From assembly GCA_001004085.1 (NCBI GenBank), contig LCQJ01000012.1, positions 1 to 16,034 on the forward strand: a stretch of DNA of 16,034 nt, in the 5' to 3' direction. The notes below the pieces were generated by a model. The model searched no databases and had not been told where the DNA came from. It was given only the letters and a program-made list of their open reading frames with translations. Shown in pieces: positions 5,862 to 12,823 of the stretch. The DNA comes from Parcubacteria group bacterium GW2011_GWA2_50_10b (GTDB lineage: Bacteria > Patescibacteriota > Minisyncoccia > Phycocordibacterales > Zambryskibacteraceae). The position numbers and the translations under genes were made by a program. Positions within the stretch are counted from its first letter, which is position 1, and the number at the start of each line of letters is the position of its first letter.

Positions 5862-6006
5862 CTTCGTTCTTCAGAGCTTGGCGCATCTGGGTGGTGTTGC
5901 CTACGGAGAGACCCTTGAAGTTCACGAACACCAGAGACTTGGCGCTTTTGAACGCTTGCTCTAGTTTCGCCACTACTTCGCTTTTCTTCTGCTTTGATAC
6001 AGCCAT
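5815..6006 (-). CDS. rplJ: uL10, N-terminal part (truncated by frameshift)
   Basis: Residues 1-53 ([50 protein letters not shown]) match the N-terminal domain of L10, which binds the stalk base of 23S rRNA beside L11. After SYT the family would continue with VAKKTL. Here the frame reads [11 protein letters not shown] and stops at a TGA, while L10 resumes in another frame as EVHSFQKKF. The apparent junction falls at about 5848, between two small inverted repeats. No Shine-Dalgarno sequence precedes the ATG, and the 338-nt region upstream is hairpin-rich. Confidence 0.75.
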   Translation of the reverse strand: MAVSKQKKSEVVAKLEQAFKSAKSLVFVNFKGLSVGNTTQMRQALKNEGVSYTGSAFLSEKVP

Positions 6007-6155
6007 AGAATAAGTTTGCAGCTTTCAACTGTTAGCTAGTAATGCACACATATAAGGAAAGAGAGATGGTGATCTCGGTGAGACTTCTGGGTTTCTGTAA
6101 GCTGTAAGCTACAAGCTGCCCTGCTCACTGTCTTTGACCTTACGGGAGATACTTT

Positions 6156-6199
6156 ACCCCCACACCTACTTTTTTGCAAGAAAAAGTAGGTGTGGGGGT
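6156..6199. repeat. Perfect 19-bp inverted repeat, 6-nt loop
   Basis: ACCCCCACACCTACTTTTT (6156-6174) pairs exactly with 6181-6199 across the loop tgcaag. There is no long U-run on the exit side in the rplJ direction, so it is not a standard terminator. It lies about 150 nt upstream of the rplJ start. Confidence 0.85.
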
Positions 6200-6233
6200 T
6201 TACAGAAACTAAAAATAAAATCAAGTATGCAAA

Positions 6234-6257
6234 AAGGAGAGGCTCGAGCCTCTCCTT
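6234..6257 (-). terminator. 24-nt perfect palindrome with U5 tract
   Basis: A perfect palindrome with 12-bp arms centred on CTCGAG is followed on the minus strand by five T's (6235-6231, partly overlapping the arm) and GCATAC. Together with the TATAAT at 6298-6293 it would delimit a transcript of only about 55 nt, or act as a second terminator after rplB. Confidence 0.65.
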
Positions 6258-6307
6258 GCCTTCCTCCTTTCCCGGGTGAGCCAATTCTCATGATTATACA
6301 TAAAAGC

Positions 6308-6346
6308 AAAATAAAAGCCCCCGGCCGGGCCGGGGGCTTTTATTTT
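6308..6346 (-). terminator. Strong bidirectional terminator after rplB
   Basis: Two perfect 19-nt arms (6308-6326 and 6328-6346) combine AAAATAAAA/TTTTATTTT flanks with a GCCCCCGGCC stem. The 5' arm overlaps the rplB stop codon. On the minus strand the RNA ends CUUUUAUUUU. It cuts the S10-operon transcript after rplB and separates it from rplJ. Confidence 0.92.
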
Positions 6347-7184
6347 AGTTCTTGCCAACTCTGCGGCGGTTGACGATGAATTTGTTTGAATACTTTTTGG
6401 CGCGACGGGATTTCTGACCTTTACCGGTCGGTTTGCCGTAATAAGAGATGGCGCGTCGGCGGCCGCGGCCCTGACGGCCTTCGCCTCCGCCGTGCGGATG
6501 GTCGACCGGGTTCATGGCAGTGCCGCGCACGGTCGGGCGGATACCGAGCCAGCGGCTGCGTCCGGCTTTGCCGAGGTTGACCAGGCGGTTCTCGTTGTTG
6601 GAGACTTCGCCGACGGTGGCCCAGGCGTTGGCCGGCACTTTTCTCACTTCGGTCGAAGGCAGTTTGATATCGACATATTCGCCGTCCTTGGCCAGAAGCT
6701 CCGCGTAATCGCCGCCGGAGCGGGCCAATTTTGCCCCGCCCTTGTGCTTGAGCTCCACGTTGTAAATAAAGGTGCCGACAATCATATGGCCCAAAGGCAG
6801 GCGGTTGCCGGGGGTCATGGGAGCCTTCTCGGAGACGAGGTAAGTGTCCCCGACTTTAGCGGTGTTGTGCAAAAGCACATAGCGCTTCTCGCCGTCGTGA
6901 TATTGAGCCAAGCCGATAAAGCCCGAGCGATTCGGGTCGTACTCGACAGATTTGATGGTGAAAGGAATATCGTATTTGTCGTATGAAAAATCCACGTCGC
7001 GGTGCAGGCGCTTGTGCCCGCCTCCTTTGTGGCGGGTAGTGATGCGGCCAGTGTTGTTCCTACCGTTGCCGCGGGAAAAGCCCTTGGTCAACGATTTTTC
7101 CGGCTCATTGGTGGTGATGAACTGGCGGTAGTCGATACCGGAGGCGCCGCGGCGCGATTTGGTTGTAGGTTTGTATTTCTTCAT
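6345..7184 (-). CDS. rplB: Large ribosomal subunit protein uL2
   Basis: uL2 lies close to the peptidyl-transferase centre and is needed for subunit association. The 279-residue product is full length: MKKYKPTTKSRRG at the start, the SH3-like and OB domains (GRITTRHKGGGHKRLHRDVDF; VGDTYLVSE; GNRLPLGHM; ELKHKGGAKLARSGG) and the conserved catalytic-region loop MNPVDHPHGGGEGRQGRGRR with its invariant His. The start is preceded by an AT-rich run of GATTTAAGATTTATG units rather than a Shine-Dalgarno sequence. Unlike the canonical order, rpsS does not follow: a terminator and a 2.7-kb island intervene. Confidence 0.97.
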   Translation of the reverse strand: MKKYKPTTKSRRGASGIDYRQFITTNEPEKSLTKGFSRGNGRNNTGRITTRHKGGGHKRLHRDVDFSYDKYDIPFTIKSVEYDPNRSGFIGLAQYHDGEKRYVLLHNTAKVGDTYLVSEKAPMTPGNRLPLGHMIVGTFIYNVELKHKGGAKLARSGGDYAELLAKDGEYVDIKLPSTEVRKVPANAWATVGEVSNNENRLVNLGKAGRSRWLGIRPTVRGTAMNPVDHPHGGGEGRQGRGRRRAISYYGKPTGKGQKSRRAKKYSNKFIVNRRRVGKN

Positions 7185-7203
7185 AAATCTTAAATCATAA
7201 ATC

Positions 7204-8034
7204 CTAAATCACTTCGATCTTATCGCCCTTCTTCAGATAGACATAAGCCTTGCGACCGCCCTTTTTGACACCCATTTTGCCGCGCACGAAGACCTTGCGG
7301 GCCGGAATACCGGCCACCCGAACCTTGACCGGCCTGACCTTGTAAGACTGGTGGACAGAATCAGCAATGGACTTTTTGGTCGCGCCCTTGGCCACTTCGA
7401 AAACGTAGACGTTGGATTTGTCCGCACCCAAAGCAGCCTTCTCGGTGATGCGAGGGCCTCTGAGTCGCGCTTCTACCACTTCGACGTTGCCCAGGTTCTG
7501 GAAAGCGCGCTCGGTTTCTTTGTTCTTGGTTGAAAGAGCAATAGCTACGGCGTTATTTTTTTTGCTGAAGATGTATTCGAAGCCTTTGATTCCTGAAAGT
7601 GAGTTGAGGGTACCGATAGCAATCTTGGTCTTCGGCTCTGTAAGAGCAATTGAATCGACGAAGAGTACTTCCCCTTCGCGGTACTTTTGAGAAAGTAAAG
7701 TGTGTAGAGCCTTGGCACGCATGTTTTTGGTTACCGTGCGTTCAAAATTCTTCTCCTTTCTCGGACCATGAGTGACACCGCCTCCAACCCAGATAGGAGA
7801 GCGGATGGAACCGTGTCGCGCACGGCCGGTGCCCTTCTGCTGCCAAGGTTTCTTGCCGCCGCCGCGCACTTCGCCACGATTCTTGGTATGAGCGACCGGC
7901 TTTCTCTTCGAAGAAAGAAGCGAGTCGGCTACCTGTTTGACCAGGTCGGCGTTCCAGCGCACGCCAAAGACACTTTCCGGAAGAGTGACCTTACCGACCG
8001 ACTTACCTGTCTGATTGTAGACTTGAGTTTCCAT
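7204..8034 (-). CDS. rplD-rplW: Fused large-subunit proteins uL4-uL23
   Basis: One 276-residue frame carries L4 and then L23. Residues 1-190 are L4, including the tunnel-loop block [35 protein letters not shown] and the [14 protein letters not shown] strand. At residue 191 the sequence switches to L23 ([51 protein letters not shown]). The last 20-25 residues of L4 (the usual LTxxAL..LEE helix) and the variable N-terminus of L23 are absent, with no stop or start at the junction (about 7465). L4 helps form the tunnel constriction and L23 the tunnel-exit docking site. The frame is clean, so the fusion could be real, or a junction deletion in the assembly could have joined two genes. Confidence 0.9.
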   Translation of the reverse strand: METQVYNQTGKSVGKVTLPESVFGVRWNADLVKQVADSLLSSKRKPVAHTKNRGEVRGGGKKPWQQKGTGRARHGSIRSPIWVGGGVTHGPRKEKNFERTVTKNMRAKALHTLLSQKYREGEVLFVDSIALTEPKTKIAIGTLNSLSGIKGFEYIFSKKNNAVAIALSTKNKETERAFQNLGNVEVVEARLRGPRITEKAALGADKSNVYVFEVAKGATKKSIADSVHQSYKVRPVKVRVAGIPARKVFVRGKMGVKKGGRKAYVYLKKGDKIEVI

Positions 8035-8127
8035 GTCTGTTAATTTCTAATGTTGAATGACTAATCAATTTCTAATGATTAAATTTTGAAATTTAGACTT
8101 TGCCATTGATTTAGCATTCGACATTTG
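8035..8127 (-). other. AT-rich repetitive spacer between rplC and rplD-rplW
   Basis: These 93 nt are strongly AT-rich, with echoes of TTTCTAAT (8042-8049, 8069-8076) and of ATTTAGA/ATTTAGC units further on. They resemble the low-complexity spacers elsewhere in the operon. No promoter or ribosome-binding site of quality was found. Confidence 0.55.
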
Positions 8128-8580
8128 TCATTTAGACTTTACTTCCAGAAGTGTCCCCTTGCGTCCGGGAAGGGCGCCGCGGATGAAGATCTCCTTGGAT
8201 TCCGGCAGGACTTTGATGACGCGCAAGTTCTTGACCGTCACGCGCTCATGACCCATGCGGCCGGCCATGCGCATGCCCTTCACAACGCGTCCACCGGCCC
8301 GGCCGCCACCGCCGATGGAACCGGCTTCCCTCTCGGAATGCTTCTGGCCGTGGGAGCGCCTGCCTCCCTGAAACTTATGGCGCTTGACCACTCCCTGGAA
8401 GCCCTTGCCCTTCGAGAGGCCGGAGACCGTAACCATATCGCCTTCCAAGGGGAGGGCTTGGGAATCAGTATCCAAGCCCTCCCCTTGGTTCTGTGCTACG
8501 ACGAGAGTGACAGGAAAGACTTCCCCGCTCTCGTCGAAGATCTGCGTCATATTCACTTTCTTGGCGATAATCTTTTTCAT
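8128..8580 (-). CDS. rplC: Large ribosomal subunit protein uL3, internally shortened
   Basis: uL3 initiates 50S assembly and sends a loop to the peptidyl-transferase centre. The N-terminus (KKVNMTQIFDESGEVFPVTLV) and the functional C-terminal half (VSGLSKGKGFQGVVKRHKFQ, GSIGGGGRAGGRVVKGMRMA, MGHERVTVKNLRVI, IRGALPG) are clear. The product is only 150 residues against about 205-210: between residue 30 and the SKGKGF motif it has about 57 fewer residues than E. coli L3, so much of the N-terminal barrel is missing. The remaining linker (residues 31-46) is encoded by a perfect 17-bp inverted repeat (8445-8488). The frame is intact and ends at the window's only TGA among full-length genes. The ATG abuts a leader hairpin at 8581-8664, and there is no Shine-Dalgarno sequence. 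Confidence 0.92.
   Translation of the reverse strand: MKKIIAKKVNMTQIFDESGEVFPVTLVVAQNQGEGLDTDSQALPLEGDMVTVSGLSKGKGFQGVVKRHKFQGGRRSHGQKHSEREAGSIGGGGRAGGRVVKGMRMAGRMGHERVTVKNLRVIKVLPESKEIFIRGALPGRKGTLLEVKSK
8445..8488. repeat. Perfect 17-bp inverted repeat inside rplC
   Basis: CCAAGGGGAGGGCTTGG (8445-8461) and its exact complement (8472-8488) flank a 10-nt spacer. The structure encodes L3 residues 31-46 and sits exactly where about 57 residues of the normal protein are missing. In mRNA it would be an exceptionally stable coding-region hairpin. Confidence 0.92.
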
Positions 8581-8664
8581 CCCGTTAGAAGTTACTTTGT
8601 TTTGGTGTTGTGGTCAATCCACCCGCTAAAGTCTATATGGTTAGACTTCTAACGGGATTCATGG
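8581..8664 (-). promoter_or_regulatory. Structured leader of rplC: CCCGTTAGAAGT hairpin abutting the AUG
   Basis: In the sense RNA the unit CCCGUUAGAAGUCUA (8656-8642) can pair in two ways. It pairs with a local copy, UAGACUUUAGCGGG (8635-8622), across a 6-nt loop with one bulge and one G-U, or with ACUUCUAACGGG (8592-8581), 12 perfect bp directly abutting the AUG at 8580. The element starts 1 nt after the rpsJ stop. A sister element precedes the protease gene (15944-16016). The mutually exclusive pairings suggest control of translation start, which is inference. Confidence 0.65.
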
Positions 8665-9066
8665 CTAGATCAATTTCACGTCGATGTTTACTCCCGAAGG
8701 CAGCGACATGTTGGTCAGAGCCTCGATGACTTTACCGGAAGGATTGACTATATCGATGAGACGCTTGTGGATCCGCATCTCGAACTGTTCTCGCGCATTC
8801 TTGTATACGAACGCCGCGCGGTTCACCGTATAGATTTTCTTTTCGGTCGGCAGAGGTATCGGTCCCTCCACCTTCGCGTCATAGCGCAGGGCGGTGTCGA
8901 TGATTTGCTTGACCGAAAGGTCGAGAATCTTCGACTCGTAGGCCCTGACTCTGATGCGCAGCCTTGAAGACACCTCTTCAGCAGAAGCTTTTCTGGCTCC
9001 GGCGCGTTTGGTGGCCGGAGCTCCGGCCTTGTGCCGGGGCTTTTTGGAAGAAGCAGCTTTAGGCAT
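8665..9066 (-). CDS. rpsJ: Small ribosomal subunit protein uS10 with basic N-terminal extension
   Basis: uS10 is part of the 30S head and, as NusE, also a partner of NusB and NusG in antitermination. The canonical protein starts around residue 34 (SRLRIRVRAYESKILDLSVKQI) and is complete (GPIPLPTEKKIYTV, REQFEMRIHKRLIDIVNPSGKVIEALTNMSLPSGVNIDVKL). Upstream of it is an Ala/Lys/Arg-rich, low-complexity extension of about 33 residues. The ATG at 9066 is used because it lies 4 nt after the tuf stop; an internal start would leave a long gap in an otherwise tight operon. Basic tails of this kind on ribosomal proteins are usually disordered rRNA-binding segments. Confidence 0.95.
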   Translation of the reverse strand: MPKAASSKKPRHKAGAPATKRAGARKASAEEVSSRLRIRVRAYESKILDLSVKQIIDTALRYDAKVEGPIPLPTEKKIYTVNRAAFVYKNAREQFEMRIHKRLIDIVNPSGKVIEALTNMSLPSGVNIDVKLI

Positions 9067-9070
9067 ATGA

Positions 9071-10264
9071 TTACTTGATAACCTTGGTTACCACTCCGGC
9101 TCCGACGGTCTTGCCTCCCTCGCGAATAGCGAAGCGCTGCTCCTGTTCCAGAGCAATCGGCGAAACCAGTTTGACAGTGAAGGTCGCGGTGTCGCCGGGC
9201 ATAACCATCTCGACGCCTTCGTTTAAGGTAACCTCGCCGGTAACGTCAGTGGTGCGGATGTAGAACTGCGGCTTGTAACCGGTAAAGAACGGAGTGTGTC
9301 GCCCGCCTTCCTCCTTCTTGAGGATGTAGACTTCGGCGGTGAACTCGGTGTGAGGAGTGACAGAACCCGGCTTGGCAAGCACCTGGCCGCGGTGAAGATC
9401 TTCCTTCTTGACGCCTCGGAGGAGGACGCCGGCGTTGTCTCCGGCTTGGCCGTCCTGCAAAGATTTGTTGAACATCTCAATACCCGTGACCGTAGTCTTT
9501 GAAGTATCTTTGATACCAACGATTTCCACTTCTTCGCCGACCTTAACTCGGCCTCTTTCGATACGACCGGTCACCACGGTGCCACGGCCTTCAATCGAGA
9601 AGATGTCCTCGATAGGCATGAGGAACGGTTTGTCGAGGTCGCGGACCGGAATCGGGAAGTAGGTGTCGAGAGCGTCGGTCAGAGCCAAAATCTGCTTGGA
9701 CCATTCGTCGTCGATACCAGTAGCTTCGAGAGCCTTGAGGGCCGAACCCTGGATAATCGGGGCATTGGCGCCGTCGTATTCGTACTTCTTGAGGAGGTCT
9801 CTGACTTCCTCTTCAACGAGACCGATGAGCTCCTTGTCGGGAACCATGTCGCACTTGTTGAGAAAAACGATGATTTTCGGCACACCAACCTGCTTGGCGA
9901 GGAGGATGTGTTCACGGGTCTGGGGCATCACGCCGTCAGTGGCCGCTACCACCAGTATTGCGCCGTCCATCTGAGCGGCGCCGGTAATCATGTTCTTAAT
10001 GTAGTCAGCGTGACCGGGAGCGTCGACGTGCGCGTAGTGGCGGGTGTCGGTCTCGTATTCCGAGTGGGAAAGGGCGATAGTAATACCGCGGGCCCTTTCC
10101 TCTGGAGAGTTGTCAATCTGGTCGACGTTCTTGACGGTCGCCTTCTTGCCCGCGCGGTGAAGCACGTTCAAAATAGCTGCCGTGAGAGTGGTCTTGCCGT
10201 GGTCAACGTGGCCGATAGTGCCTACGTTGATGTGCGGCTTGGAACGATCAAATTCTGCTGCCAT
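9071..10264 (-). CDS. tuf: Elongation factor Tu
   Basis: EF-Tu is the GTPase that delivers aminoacyl-tRNA to the ribosomal A site. The 397-residue length is canonical. G1 is GHVDHGKT at residues 18-25, the switch I RGITI block is at 59-63, G3 DAPGH is at 81-85, and NKCD and GSALKALE follow. Domain 2 ([15 protein letters not shown]) and domain 3 ([33 protein letters not shown]) are complete. The frame is open 47 codons further upstream, but that part is leader RNA, so the ATG at 10264 ([19 protein letters not shown]) is used. It has its own promoter (10418-10446) and a leader of about 147 nt with overlapping hairpins. Confidence 0.98.
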   Translation of the reverse strand: MAAEFDRSKPHINVGTIGHVDHGKTTLTAAILNVLHRAGKKATVKNVDQIDNSPEERARGITIALSHSEYETDTRHYAHVDAPGHADYIKNMITGAAQMDGAILVVAATDGVMPQTREHILLAKQVGVPKIIVFLNKCDMVPDKELIGLVEEEVRDLLKKYEYDGANAPIIQGSALKALEATGIDDEWSKQILALTDALDTYFPIPVRDLDKPFLMPIEDIFSIEGRGTVVTGRIERGRVKVGEEVEIVGIKDTSKTTVTGIEMFNKSLQDGQAGDNAGVLLRGVKKEDLHRGQVLAKPGSVTPHTEFTAEVYILKKEEGGRHTPFFTGYKPQFYIRTTDVTGEVTLNEGVEMVMPGDTATFTVKLVSPIALEQEQRFAIREGGKTVGAGVVTKVIK

Positions 10265-10303
10265 AATAATTTTTAAATTAATTGCTAAATAACACTCCTG
10301 ATA

Positions 10304-10351
10304 CAAAGAAAGCGCGCGAGAACCATTGCTTTCTTTGGTCCAAGAGCGCGC
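10304..10351 (-). promoter_or_regulatory. tuf leader: overlapping hairpins, pseudoknot-capable
   Basis: Two inverted repeats interlock. Stem 1 joins GCGCGC (10351-10346) to GCGCGC (10317-10312) and, inside it, GGACCA-type pairing (10341-10336 with 10325-10320, one G-U). Stem 2 joins CAAAGAAAGC (10337-10328) to GCTTTCTTTG (10313-10304), a perfect 10 bp whose 5' arm lies in the loop of stem 1. They must either alternate or combine as an H-type pseudoknot. The structure lies between the tuf promoter and start codon. Confidence 0.6.
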
Positions 10352-10417
10352 CATACACAATCCAGTCTTTATTGAGACAAATCTCAAAGAGCAAGAAACG
10401 TACAACGCGTAAGCGCC

Positions 10418-10446
10418 ATAATATACAAAGGGCCGAAAAATGTAAA
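10418..10446 (-). promoter_or_regulatory. Promoter of tuf
   Basis: TTTACA (10446-10441) and TATTAT (10423-10418) are spaced 17 nt on the minus strand, each one base from consensus. The predicted start near 10411 gives a leader of about 147 nt. It makes tuf-rpsJ-rplC independent of fusA transcription. Confidence 0.7.
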
Positions 10447-10529
10447 GGGGATGAATACAAAAGGCTCCTACACCATGACAGCGTAGGGGCAGGCTTTAAG
10501 CTGAAAACAGGTTGCGTCCCGCCTCATTT

Positions 10530-10550
10530 TGTGCAAGTCTGACTTGCACA
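10530..10550 (-). repeat. 9-bp hairpin just after the fusA stop
   Basis: TGTGCAAGT (10530-10538) and ACTTGCACA (10542-10550) pair perfectly across a 3-nt loop, 2 nt after the fusA TAG. The RNA continues AAAUGAGG rather than with a U-run, so it is more likely a 3'-end stabiliser or processing site than an intrinsic terminator. A weaker imperfect hairpin with a CUUUUG tail (around 10462-10495) might terminate fusA. Confidence 0.6.
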
Positions 10551-10552
10551 GA

Positions 10553-12715
10553 CTATTTGCTACCAGTGCGAGCTTCGATGATGCCTAGAGCAACATTGTT
10601 TGGCACGATGGCGTAGTGGTCGAATTCCATGGTCGAGGAACCGCGGCCTTCGGTCATAGAGCGGAGCGAGGTGACGTAGCCGAACATTTCGGAGAGAGGT
10701 ACTTTGGCCCGGACCACCTTGAGCTCTCCCCTGTCTTCCATGGCCTCGATTTGTCCGCGCTTGCCGGAGAGATTGCCGGTGATATCGCCCATGAACTTCT
10801 CCGGCACTACCACTTCCACTTTCATAATAGGTTCAAGGATTACAGGCTTGGCGCGTCTGGCGGCTTCCTGGAAAGCCTGTGAAGCAGCGATTTTATAAGC
10901 GATTTCTGAAGAGTCGACATCGTGGTAAGAGCCGTAATTGAGCTCGGCGGAAATGTCGACCATTTTGTAACCGGCAAGGATTCCTCGGTCCATGGCTTCC
11001 CTAATTCCCTTCTCAACCGCCGGAATAAATTCCTGCGGGATAACACCGCCCTTGATAGCATCAATAAATTCGAAGCCCGGCTCTCGATGCGCATTCTTCG
11101 GTACCTTTTCCTCCGGGTCATAGTGGGGCAGAGGCTTAATCTTGATTTTGACGTGGCCATACTGACCCTTGCCTCCAGTCTGCTTAATATATTTATTCTC
11201 CACCTCTGCTTCGGCCGTAATAGTTTCCTTATAGGCCACTTGCGGCTTACCGACATTGGCTTCGACGGCGAATTCGCGCTTCATGCGGTCGACAAGAATT
11301 TCAAGATGAAGCTCACCCATGCCCATGATAACCGTCTCTCCCGTTTCCTGGTCTGATTTAATTTTAAATGTCGGGTCTTCGTCGGAAAGGCGCTTAAGGG
11401 CCATGCCCATCTTCTCCTGGTCGGCTTTGGTCTTCGGCTCGATGCGTAAGGAGATTACCGGTTCAGGGAATTTGATCTGATCAAGAGCGATCGGATTGGC
11501 TTCATCGCAGAAGGTGTGGGAAGTCTTCGCGTCTTTCAAGCCTACAGCGGCGGCAATCTCGCCGGCAAAAACTTTTTTTACCTCCTCGCGCTTGTCGGCC
11601 TGGAGGCGAACGATTCGGCCCAGGCGTTCCTTGGTACCAGTGGTGGAATTGTATAAATAAGTGCCACTCTCGATGGTACCGGAATAAACCCGGAAGAAGG
11701 TCAGCTGGCCGACAAATGGGTCTGCTTGGAGCTTGAAAGCAAGCGCGGCAAAAGGCTCTTCGTCCGAGGCGTGGCGGATAACTTCTTCGCCCGTATCAGG
11801 ATGAACACCCTTAATTGGCGGGATATCCAAAGGAGAAGGCAGGTAGTCAACTACCGCATCGAGCACGAGTTGCACACCCTTGTTTTTGAGCGCCGAGCCG
11901 GTCATGACCGGGAAAATCTTGTTTTCGATAACTGCTTTGCGCAAAACTTTCTTGAGATCTTCGAGAGAGGCAACTTTCCCCTCGAGGTAGTCATTCATCA
12001 TCGCCTCGTCGTTCTCGACAATACGCTCGACCAGTTCGGCGCGGTATTTTGTAGCGTCGGAAAGCATTTGCTCGGGAATGTCCTTCTCGACCACCTTATT
12101 GCCCATCTCACCTTCGAAGTAATAAGCCTTCATCTTCAAAAGATCTACCACTCCCTCGTGATGATCCTCCTCCCCTATCGGAATCTGAAAACGGACGGCC
12201 TTTTTGGAAAGGCGGTCGAGGATGGACTTGTAAGAGCGCTCGAAAGAAGCGCCGGTGCGATCTAATTTATTGATAAAGCAGATGCGAGGCACCAGGGCAT
12301 CCTCCGCGTAACGCCAGTTGGTCTCTGACTGCGGCTCCACACCCGCCACCCCGTCGAAGACAACCACCGCCCCGTCGAGTACACGGAGTGAACGCTTCAC
12401 TTCGACGGTAAAGTCGATGTGGCCGGGCGTGTCGATGATATTGAAACGGTATTTGTTCTCTTTCTTCTCATGCTCAGCGGCCGGGATATAAGTCGGCGCC
12501 CAGAAACAGGTAATAGCCGCCGCAGTAATAGTAATACCGCGTTCCCTCTCCTGTTCCATCCAGTCGGTAGTGGTGTCGCCCTCGTGCACCTCGCCGATTT
12601 TGTGCTGACTTCCAGTATAGAAAAGGACACGCTCGCTGGTCGTGGTCTTGCCCGCGTCAATGTGGGCGATGATACCGAAGTTACGGACTCTTTCTAACGG
12701 ATAATCTCGTTGCAT
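10553..12715 (-). CDS. fusA: Elongation factor G
   Basis: EF-G is the GTPase that drives translocation and, with RRF, ribosome recycling. The 720-residue product has G1 AHIDAGKT (17-24), RGITI (59-63), DTPGH (95-99) and NKLD (149-152), then domains II-V through [27 protein letters not shown] short insertion at about residues 73-88 ([16 protein letters not shown]) between switch I and G3 makes it slightly longer than E. coli EF-G. The ATG at 12715 ([20 protein letters not shown]) is the family start; an ATA-rich in-frame extension of 17 codons upstream lies in the leader. A promoter candidate and a small hairpin with a U-run precede it. It is separated from rpsG by a three-gene island. Confidence 0.98.
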   Translation of the reverse strand: MQRDYPLERVRNFGIIAHIDAGKTTTSERVLFYTGSQHKIGEVHEGDTTTDWMEQERERGITITAAAITCFWAPTYIPAAEHEKKENKYRFNIIDTPGHIDFTVEVKRSLRVLDGAVVVFDGVAGVEPQSETNWRYAEDALVPRICFINKLDRTGASFERSYKSILDRLSKKAVRFQIPIGEEDHHEGVVDLLKMKAYYFEGEMGNKVVEKDIPEQMLSDATKYRAELVERIVENDEAMMNDYLEGKVASLEDLKKVLRKAVIENKIFPVMTGSALKNKGVQLVLDAVVDYLPSPLDIPPIKGVHPDTGEEVIRHASDEEPFAALAFKLQADPFVGQLTFFRVYSGTIESGTYLYNSTTGTKERLGRIVRLQADKREEVKKVFAGEIAAAVGLKDAKTSHTFCDEANPIALDQIKFPEPVISLRIEPKTKADQEKMGMALKRLSDEDPTFKIKSDQETGETVIMGMGELHLEILVDRMKREFAVEANVGKPQVAYKETITAEAEVENKYIKQTGGKGQYGHVKIKIKPLPHYDPEEKVPKNAHREPGFEFIDAIKGGVIPQEFIPAVEKGIREAMDRGILAGYKMVDISAELNYGSYHDVDSSEIAYKIAASQAFQEAARRAKPVILEPIMKVEVVVPEKFMGDITGNLSGKRGQIEAMEDRGELKVVRAKVPLSEMFGYVTSLRSMTEGRGSSTMEFDHYAIVPNNVALGIIEARTGSK

Positions 12716-12733
12716 AATTTTAGATAAATAAAA

Positions 12734-12783
12734 GCCCAATTGGGCAACGGGAAAACTATATATCAACTTCTAAGTTTAAGCAA
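12734..12783 (-). promoter_or_regulatory. fusA promoter candidate and leader hairpin with U-run
   Basis: TTGCTT (12783-12778) and TATAGT (12760-12755) are spaced 17 nt on the minus strand; the -35 matches only three bases. Downstream, the palindrome GCCCAATTGGGC (12745-12734) is followed by TTTTATTTAT, a short attenuator-like hairpin between the predicted start (about 12748) and the ATG at 12715. Confidence 0.45.
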
Positions 12784-12793
12784 TATAACGCTT

Positions 12794-12817
12794 GAGGGCG
12801 AGCATATGCTCGCCCTC
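12794..12817 (-). terminator. 24-nt perfect palindrome after the small basic ORF
   Basis: Two 12-bp arms centred on CATATG form a hairpin 6 nt after the TAG of the gene at 12824. It is followed by AAGCGTTATATTGCTT, only a weak U-tract, so termination is likely but not textbook. Confidence 0.6.
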
Positions 12818-12823
12818 CGGGTT

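Larger units (their letters stand above)
6007..6344 (-). other. Hairpin-rich intergenic region between rplB and rplJ
   Basis: This 338-nt gap holds no credible gene. In transcription order it contains the rplB terminator (6308-6346), a consensus -10 TATAAT (6298-6293) with no good -35, a purine-rich stretch with a GGAGG-like sequence, a palindromic terminator (6234-6257) and a 19-bp perfect hairpin (6156-6199). A tandem of TAGCTTACAGCTTACAG units (about 6089-6115) and a small GAGAT/ATCTC hairpin (6063-6076) follow before the rplJ ATG. In many bacteria the rplJ leader binds L10-L12 for feedback control; I cannot identify the known L10-leader consensus here. Confidence 0.6.

Noticed and set aside
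6165-6200. Promoter inside the 19-bp hairpin (TTGCAA and TAAAGT boxes, 17-nt spacing)
   Set aside because: Both boxes match consensus at only four positions and would be buried in a perfect stem.
6036-6284. 82-codon minus-strand frame in the rplB/rplJ gap
   Set aside because: It runs through the 19-bp hairpin and the palindrome, has low-complexity content and resembles no family.
6134-6373. 79-codon plus-strand frame across the same gap
   Set aside because: It crosses three inverted repeats and the end of rplB, and shows no coding character.
10265-10405. 47-codon N-terminal extension of EF-Tu
   Set aside because: The frame is open but crosses the tuf leader hairpins, and canonical EF-Tu begins at the ATG at 10264.
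10490-10552. tRNA gene in the fusA/tuf gap
   Set aside because: The hairpin at 10530-10550 suggested a stem, but there is no cloverleaf, T-loop or CCA end; none was found elsewhere either.
11726-12265. Long plus-strand open frame inside fusA
   Set aside because: It is the antisense frame of a conserved EF-G coding region; GC-rich third positions produce such frames by chance.
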